Source of the DNA: Blasia pusilla
Lineage: Eukaryota; Marchantiophyta; Marchantiopsida; Blasiales
Reading direction: 5' to 3'
Length of the DNA: 64,000 bases
Assembly (NCBI GenBank): GCA_050084515.1
Contig: CM114271.1
Span: 64,170,001-64,234,000, forward strand
Under the pieces are notes generated by a model. The model was not told the DNA's origin. It did no database searches and saw only the letters and a list, made by a program, of their open reading frames with translations. Positions within the stretch are counted from its first letter, which is position 1, and every line of letters starts with the position of its first letter. The position numbers and the translations under genes were made by a program. Positions 57,660-64,000 of this stretch are shown piece after piece.

Positions 57660-58914
57660 GCCATACATTGTAAGTGGTCCTACAATTGGGCGTACGAGAT
57701 GGACGATCGGGATAGAGGACCGCGTAGGTTTTCAGGTGCAATATGCACAATTGAGTAGCACGATTTCATAGCAGAGTTTAGGAGTTGGTGCGACTCCCAG
57801 CGGGCCAGGAACTCTAGAGAGTTCAACCCGTTTACAGCATGGAACGGTATGTTCCAGCATTTAGAGGGGGCGCCCATGGACGATTACCATGAGTTCTCTC
57901 AGAGATATGCACGTGAGATCGAGGCGTGGAGGCTCTACTATGACCCACATTATGTGTCATGGACAAAGCCGTTCCCAGATGAGGAGGAGGAGTCAAAAGA
58001 GGCTACTTCCTCTTCCACTAGTGACGTTTTAGGAGGGGTCACTCGCACGGGAGCAGTTGTACCGTCTAGTCGGGTTCGTCCCAGGTTCAACCTTGTGGTT
58101 GAGTTCTTTGCTGAGTTGAGGGCAAGCTACTAGGAGCATCCACGACTTCCAGAGCCACCCGGGTGAGAGTTTGCGTGAGGCTTACACTCGCTTGCGCTGG
58201 TTGATCAACGTCACTCAAGGGGTGACAGAGGCTCATGCTATCTAGTCATGGTACGATCTTTCGACAGACCCCGCCGACACAAAGTGGGGGGGTGCTTCTT
58301 ATGAACACCTCCCCTACGTTGAGAGATGTTTTTAGGACCGCCGAGAAAATTGAGCGCAACATGGCGGAGGAGAGCGTAGCCACCATGGGTTCTGGGCGAG
58401 AGCTGTCACGATTGCCTGCACTACCTATGCAGCAACGTGGACTCTGAGATAGGTCGATTGTGGCACCACAAGCTCAAGGAGGATACCAGGGGGCCGTGCC
58501 ACAGAGACCTCCGCCTTCATATGCGGCTCAGCAACAGTTGCCTACTATTACTTGTTGGTCATGTGGTGGAGCCCATCATCAGCGCGATTGCACTCGCCAG
58601 GATCATGGACGTGTGCCTCAGCATGGAGGAGGAGATGGTGTTGCACCAGGAGGTTATCAGTGTGACTATTGTCAGAGGTATGGTCATGCACGCGCCAGGT
58701 GTTTCAGTTTACATCTTGAATTACGTCCGGACCGAGGGCTAGAGAGGACACCAGAGCAAGTAGCCGGTCCGGTGGGGCTAGAGATCGTGCACCATGTGGT
58801 CCTGTTGGGGGACGAGGAGCTGGAGTTTCCCGACACGGTGGTGGAGCTGCCCGTGGAGGAGGTAGAGTACCACCACCTAGACGCGCCGAGGGAGACGCCA
58901 AAGGTGAGGGTGGG
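57660..58914 (+). pseudogene. Gag of E3
   Basis: Blocks in order: leader-like EFVSTSPYIVSGPTI (about 57,645-57,690); FIAEFRSWCDSQRARNSREF (about 57,768-57,826); MDDYHEFSQRYAREIEAWRL (57,879); a capsid-like segment around RPRFNLVVEFFAELRASY; a helix with HDFQSHPGESLREAYTRLR; NMAEESVATMGSGRE; zinc knuckles CWSCGGAHHQRDC (about 58,552) and CDYCQRYGHARARC (about 58,661). Frame changes near 58,130-58,300 and 58,440 break it. The two knuckles bind element RNA. Confidence 0.85.
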
Positions 58915-59560
58915 ATGGTTACTGAAATACAGCAGCTACAGGAGCAGATTGCCGTTATGGCATTCAGGTTACCCGATGCCGGATCTGTGGCATCGACATC
59001 ATATGGAGCAGCCAAAGATCTGGAGGATCTTGGTTGGATGTGCGGGGTTGCCCAGATGGAGGCAGCCGCAATTGTGACGCGTGGAGCAGCCGCAGAGTTG
59101 GATCCACAGCAAGGGGAAGCTAGGAAACAGACTAGGCTTCCTCAATCTTTGACGTTGTTCGAGGCGATGAGGATACCATCGATGGGTCCTGATGAGAGTT
59201 CCTGGAGAGTTGGTGATAATGTTGGTGTACAGGCACGGAGGGCGATGGGAGAAGCAAGTACGATGACTCCTATTGTTGATGCTCAGGAGGGGCATGTGTC
59301 GAGCACGTTGTTGGGGATGGCCACTGCTGTGTACCGCATTCCTTTATTTTCTTCTTCTGATGTTCTTACGTTGGGGGGTACGCCCGCCGAGGCTTTTCGG
59401 CTGGCCGCTTCACTATATGAGCGCGGAGTTGGAGTTCTTGCATCACTTTCAGAGGTGATTGTAGAGGAGGTGATGGACTTGCCCTTGGAGCGGATGCTCG
59501 GGCCGTCCACGTCAGATTCATGGTAGGCTGCGGTTGCTAAGATGGCGGAGATGCCCGCTA
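58915..59560 (+). pseudogene. Gag-Pol linker of E3 (long open frame)
   Basis: A 203-codon frame begins with QQLQEQIAVMAFRLPDAGSV, possibly a short coiled coil, and continues through QTRLPQSLTLFEAMRIPSMG to DLPLERMLGPSTSDSW at 59,526. No domain recognised. It is shared with piece A. Confidence 0.7.
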
Positions 59561-59991
59561 GACCCGCGATAGAGCGTGCCATGGCTTCTCCTGGTGTTGT
59601 GTTGCTGGATAACCGATGAGCGGTCTTCCAGTTGGTGAGTCCCCGAGGTAGAGCTTTTAGTCCGCAGTGCGTCTTGTTGGATTCAGGAGCTTAACCCTTG
59701 ATGTTGGGGAAAGCGTCATTCAGAGGATTGGGCTTGACGAGAGCCGATGTTGAGCGTTGTCCATTCTGGATACAGACATCCTTGGGTGGAGCGAGTACCA
59801 CACATTATATCACCCGACATGAGGTCGTGGTAAGGATTCGCTCGGGACATCCTACATATGAGTCTGTGGTGCGAGCCAAGGCGATAGTGACTGATGCAGA
59901 GTCCTACGACGTCTTGGTTGGTGGAGCAATGTTATACCCGATGGGATTTTCCCCGGATTACTGGGAGGAGTTAGCATCCTATAGACCATGA
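59561..59991 (+). pseudogene. Aspartic protease of E3
   Basis: The active site reads LLDSGA (Asp codon at 59,680), then a TAA, then PLMLGKASFRGLGL. The flap and C-terminal half follow, including GGASTTHYITRHEVVVRIR and a segment SYDVLVGGAMLYPMGFSPDY. One stop just after the active site is the only visible break in this part. Confidence 0.8.
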
Positions 59992-60045
59992 TGGCAGTCA
60001 GGTGATGGGCACCTTAGCTCATTACCCGTTTGATTCACATGTGCA

Positions 60046-60399
60046 GTGATCGAACGACGGCCAGGAGAGGTGGCGACCTTAGCAGCATTTAGTAGTGCCA
60101 TCACTTGGCCTAGTGATTTGATTGAGGGACATGTCCATGCAGAGGATACTCCCGTTCCTGATATTTCTATGGAGAGGAGTGTTATGGTAGCCGCATCATT
60201 CCTTGGAGGACAGGTGCCGTTGTGGGGTTCGACTGAGGAGCTTTGACGATTGGCAGATGAGCACGTGCAGACCGCGTGGAGAGAGGCGTTTTCACCGGAG
60301 CGTGACGGGTCTAAGGAACCCGAGGTAGCAGGGAGTGCTACGATGACACCCTTGGATACCACACCCATTGTGTGGTGTAACCCCGAGGAGGGTATTCGA
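60046..60399 (+). pseudogene. Linker between protease and methyltransferase of E3
   Basis: Contains DTPVPDISMERSVMVAASFL and WGSTEEL, which is where the deletion in piece A begins, then a TGA and a frame leading into the methyltransferase. No domain recognised. Confidence 0.55.
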
Positions 60400-61317
60400 G
60401 TGTTAGATCTCTTTGGAGGGATTAACACCGGGTTGACTATTGTTTTGCAGGCAGGAGTGCGAGTGCAGCAGTACCTGTATGTGGATAGTGATGATGTTGC
60501 GAGGCGCGTCTCACTACGACATGTGGCGCAGTTACGCCTATATTTTCCCGACTTATTGTTTGCATCCGCCGTACAGGGGAACCAGAGTTTCCTACCGAGG
60601 GATATTTTGTTGTTGGGGGCGCAGGACTTAGACCGGTTAGGCACCATTGATTTGGTCATTGCCGGTCGGCCATGTCAAGGCCAATGGAGTGTTGGACGAG
60701 GCAGCGGGTTGGCTGACACTCGGTCCAGGTTGTTTTTGGAGATATTGAGGGTCTTACGGGAATTGCATGAGCACCAGTCTCGTTCTCCAGCCTCCATTCT
60801 GGAGAATGTGCCGATCATAGGAGACTCCAGGTCACGGGTGGTGATGAGTGCTCATGAGGTGCGTGCCTCGATCGGCCCAGCAATGTTCTTGGATGCGGCA
60901 AGTGTAGTTTCTAGAGCCCATCGCCCGTATCTATGGTGGACCAACTTGGTGCCCCATGCGGTGTGACAGAGGGCGTTTGCGAGAGTGGAGCGCCCCTCCC
61001 ATTTGTCAGTGGATTCCATTCTAGATCCAAGTCGTCGCTCACAGGCAGTGAGGCACGATGATCGACCACCGTTGATTGTGGTTATCAGGGTAGGCAAGCC
61101 GTGGGCAGCCTTTCCCACGTTTGTGAGTTTTCATACAAGGAGGCCGGTCCTGGCTTGGTTTGGGATGACGAGGTTTAGAGGTTGGTGGAGCCCAACGCCG
61201 ACGAGAGAGAGCGGGCGATGGGATTTCCCACAGGAGTGATGGCAGTACCGTCAGTATCAGAGGCATCACGACGCCATGTCTTGGGTCAGACGATGGACTT
61301 GAACTGCTTGACATAGA
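60400..61317 (+). pseudogene. DNMT3-like cytosine-5 DNA methyltransferase domain in Pol of E3
   Basis: An uninterrupted frame from 60,250 to the TGA at 60,964 holds motif I VLDLFGGINTGL (60,400), DLVIAGRPCQG (motif IV, catalytic Cys codon 60,673), GLADTRSRLFLEILRVLRE (DNMT3-like helix after the catalytic loop), ILENVP (motif VI, Glu codon 60,802) and VVSRAHRPYLWWTN (motif VIII). After frame changes the rest is still legible: PPLIVVIRVGKPWAAFPTFV, RAMGFPTG (the VFGFP-like segment) and RRHVLGQTMDLNCL (motifs IX-X) to 61,317. The layout closely follows animal DNMT3A/B catalytic domains, except that motif IV is PCQ where DNMT3 has PCN. No separate target-recognition domain is obvious. Expected activity is methylation of cytosine in DNA, perhaps the element's own cDNA. 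This copy is disabled by the TGA and shifts. Confidence 0.88.
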
Positions 61318-61551
61318 TCCTTAGCTTGAGAGTGGCTGAATAGCGTCGGATGAGATCGCGACAGATCACAACGGTTGCGTCGGTGAGCCCTATGCCTACT
61401 GAGACGGTGGAGGTAGTGGCTGGGGGTGAGACCCGAGGAGATCGACACACCAGGGGAGATCGGGAGAGATATCCTTGGACTTCTTGGGATGTTTTGCACG
61501 TACGCCACGAGATGATAGCCTCAGCATCGAGCGTGGTTCTGGGCACTATAT

Positions 61552-62696
61552 GTGGAAGAGATCAGAGTTTGCACTTGGCTGCAAGAGAGCGGTCGAGTGT
61601 TGTTGTTCGAGACGGGGTTGCACCATAGCGACCACCGATATCCACGCCATACCATAGTCACAATGGAGACTTGGGAGCCAGATATGAGCCCTAAGTTGAC
61701 TGGAGGAGAGCGGCGCCGAATACATCAGTTCCTCAGGAGTTATAGGAGCTGCTTTGCGTTTAGCATGGAGGATTTGGATATGCTGAAGGGACCGGGTATC
61801 CGCATTGAGTTGTCGAGTGATACGCCAATCTTCCGACGACCCTACAAGTACAGTGATATGGAGAGGGCTGTGATTCAGAGTAGGAGTCAGGACTTGGTTG
61901 GAGCAGGACTAGTGGAGATGTCGCATGGGGAGTATGCATATGCCACTGTCATGCCCGCCAAGAAGGATGTGCGTGGCAATTGGACGGATAGGCGAATGTG
62001 TGGGGATTACCGACCTATCAATCGGTAGTCAGAGTCCGATAGGTATGCCATGCCCACCCCTAAGGAGATCTTTGATACGATTGGTCACGCAAAGGTCTTC
62101 AGTTCATTGGATTTGCAAGCCGAATACCATCAGCTGCCTATCAGGTTGGAGGACAGGCAGAAGACGGCATTTTGGGGCATCGATCCTTACGGGAAGGATT
62201 GTTTGTATCAGTGGCAGCTCTTACCATTTGGGTTAAAGAACGCCGCGGCTGAGTTTCAGAGGGTCATGGATAGGATCTTGGCTGGTCTAGATTTTGCTAG
62301 GTGTTATATTGATGACATTGTAGTCTTTAGCGCCACGATTGAGAAGCATGAGCGACATCTAGAGGAGGTGTTTTGACGATTGCAATTACATGGCTAGCCT
62401 CCTAATTGCACATGTCTGCGCCCATCTTGATCAAGTACTCAATCATGTCTCATCCAGGCTAGTGAATGTTCTTCTACGACCAGATTGGGTACTTGGGTCA
62501 TACGATATACCCATGGGCCCTTGGTGTTCAGCACACGAAGGTAGAGGCTATGTCACGCATTCCACGCCCTACAGATGTGAGCCGTGTTCGCGCATTCATG
62601 GGATTGGCGAACTTCTATCGGCGGTACGTCAAGGGATTCAGTTCGATTGCAAAGCCGCTGACCTTGCTGACCAAGGTGGATCACGAGTGGTACTAG
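61552..62696 (+). pseudogene. Reverse transcriptase of E3
   Basis: One frame from 61,552 to 62,376, broken only by TAG at 62,026, carries FLRSYRSCFAFSMEDLD, SDTPIFRRPYKYSDMERAV, MCGDYRPINR, SSLDLQAEYHQ (catalytic Asp), FGLKNAAAEFQRVMDRILAG and YIDDIVVFS (62,305). Near 62,385-62,470 extra bases not present in piece A interrupt the thumb. The remainder GLGVQHTKVEAMSRIPRPTD and RVRAFMGLANFYRRYVKGF ends at 62,696. Confidence 0.92.
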
Positions 62697-62829
62697 GGGG
62701 GATGGGTAGAGCGAACATTTCAATTGCTCAAGGACAGGTTAACGTCTGTGCCCATCTTGAGGAGACCGATCAGGGGGCGTCCTTTCCAGTTGCACACACA
62801 TTGGAGCATGTTGGGGCTTGGAGCGGTGC

Positions 62830-63150
62830 TCACCTAGCATGATGTTGAGGGTAGAGTGTTCGTGGTGGCTTACGCTAGCTGCTCGAACAACGCTGCAGAG
62901 GCAAAGTACAGCTCGTATGAGGATGAGTGCTTGGCTGCAGTGGGGGCTGTCACACATTTTAGGTGTTACTTATTCGGCAACCCCTTTACCATCATCACTG
63001 ATCATCAACCACTGAAGTGGTTGATGGAGTGGGACAAGCTTACATGAAAGCTTGCGAGATGGGCTCTGTTGTTGCAGGAGTAGGATTTTTAGGTGGTACA
63101 TAGACCTAGGACGCTCAACCAGGATGCAGATGGGTTGAGTCGTAACCCAT
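62830..63150 (+). pseudogene. RNase H of E3
   Basis: Reads VFVVAYASCSNNAAEAKYSS, YEDECLAAVGAVTHFRCYLF, and TDHQPLKWLMEWDKLT (about 63,000-63,047), then ADGLSRNPCP (about 63,128-63,160). These are standard gypsy RNase H blocks; TDHQPL carries a catalytic Asp. A TGA and frame shifts interrupt it. Confidence 0.85.
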
Positions 63151-63439
63151 GCCCGAGTGAGCGAGATGTGACTGGAGGTCGATGGCATGGAGAGAGTGAT
63201 GAGGAGTCAGTGCCAGGATGGCACGCGTCAGCCTATTTAGGCATGTTGGGTATGGAGAGCCATAGTGTGGAGACTTCGATGGCGAGGTCTAGTGGAGAGT
63301 CTTTAGATCTCAAGACTAGTGAGGAGACCACAAGTGGCCGAGATATTCATGATAATGGAGTAGTCTTGGAGTACCTTCGTACAGGTAGCGTTTCGAGCAT
63401 TGTGGGTGCTAGAGAGCGGGATCGGATCCTACAGCGGAC

Positions 63440-64000
63440 CAGACGGTTCCCTTGGGAGGGGACACATGTTTTGAGGGTTTGGGAGGATGGTAGAGTACGC
63501 ATAGTGCCGCATCCTTTGGAGAGAGCACGACTAGTGCAGCATGCCCACAAGGAGTTGGGTCACTTTGGGATGAACAGACGTACAACTTGCTCCACATTCA
63601 GTATTGGTGGGGAGGCATGCAGACTAACGTTGAGTAGTTTGTTGTCAAGTTCATGGTATGTGATCGGGTCCGAGCATCGTTCAATGCTCCGACTCCACAG
63701 TTGCATCCATTACCAATCATAGGCTTAGGGTATAGATGGAGTTTGGATTTTGCAGGACTTTTGCCTTTGACAGAGGGTCACAGTCGTTATGTGTTGGTGA
63801 TGGTTGAGCACTTCTCGAAGTGGATCAAGTTGGTTGCATTGCCTGACAAAGCGAGTGAGGGAGTAGCTTATGCCTTCCTTGACAGAGTGTTGAGTCATTA
63901 TGACGCACCGGCTGAAGTGTTGATAGACCAGGGTACCGAGTTTCGCGATGAGTTCGAGGCATTGTGTGATCACGCGCTGATCGACCACCGCACGACTTCA
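63440..64000 (+). pseudogene. Integrase of E3 (cut by the window edge)
   Basis: HHCC half: LVQHAHKELGHFGMNRR (about 63,530-63,580) and MVCDRVRASF (about 63,655). The catalytic core is open from about 63,655 to the end: RWSLDF (first Asp), YVLVMVEHFSKWIKLVALPD and LIDQGTEF (second Asp, about 63,920). The zinc half is frame-shifted relative to the core; the core itself has no break in the window. Confidence 0.88.

Larger units (their letters stand above)
57146..64000 (+). mobile_element. Ty3/gypsy LTR retrotransposon copy E3, most complete (3' end outside window)
   Basis: Order: LTR, gag with two zinc knuckles, spacer, aspartic protease, DNMT3-like methyltransferase, RT, RNase H and integrase up to the window edge. 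Protease (59,680), methyltransferase (60,400) and RT (61,552-62,376) motifs all lie in the same reading frame, interrupted by stops, as expected of one Pol polyprotein. The expected PHD finger and 3' LTR lie beyond 64,000. Confidence 0.93.

Noticed and set aside
60400-61317. Host methyltransferase gene or bacterial contamination as the source of the methylase motifs
   Set aside because: The domain is flanked on both sides by Pol in the same frame and recurs in two further diverged copies, so it belongs to the element.

Overview
The window looks like nuclear DNA of a streptophyte that is not a seed plant (a charophyte alga, bryophyte or similar). This rests on plant-type CCCTAAA telomere-like repeats, intron-rich genes with GT-AG borders, a plant-like tRNA-Lys(CUU), a P5B-type ATPase gene (a family I recall as missing from flowering plants) and Ty3/gypsy elements carrying a cytosine DNA methyltransferase domain. 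From memory, methyltransferase-bearing retrotransposons have been reported in charophytes and dinoflagellates. I cannot name the species.

Layout. 1-5681: an old Ty3/gypsy copy (E1, plus strand) with protease, DNMT3-like methyltransferase, reverse transcriptase (RT), RNase H and integrase remnants and a C-terminal PHD finger. 5.7-13.2 kb: gene-poor DNA with about 0.86 kb of degenerate telomere-like repeat and a possible non-LTR retrotransposon fragment. 13,223-15,476: a five-exon SURF2 homologue. 15.5-21.3 kb: gene-poor, with two hairpins and a PIF/Harbinger transposase relic. 21.3-28.3 kb: minus-strand pieces of the same gypsy family, one of which has lost its methyltransferase domain. 29.26 kb: tRNA-Lys. 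31,430-43,077: a gene of about 22-24 exons for a P5B (ATP13A-like) transport ATPase. 44.9-45.7 kb: part of a hotdog-fold thioesterase gene (minus). 50,707-55,866: a second gypsy subfamily copy (D) flanked by 4-bp repeats, with gag and only the start of a methyltransferase domain. 56 kb: hAT-like transposase relic and a 40-bp palindrome. 57,146-64,000: the best gypsy copy (E3), LTR-gag-protease-methyltransferase-RT-RNase H-integrase, running off the right edge.

The main discovery candidate is the gypsy family. Its Pol carries a DNMT3-like cytosine methyltransferase between protease and RT, in the same reading frame as both where that can be checked, and in E1 the integrase is followed by a C4HC3 PHD finger. 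A chromatin writer and a histone-tail reader in one element suggests an element that marks its own DNA and/or steers where it inserts. Every copy here carries stops or frameshifts, so none is presented as active.

The host genes (SURF2, P5B ATPase, thioesterase, tRNA) look unrelated to each other, and no operon-like logic is expected.
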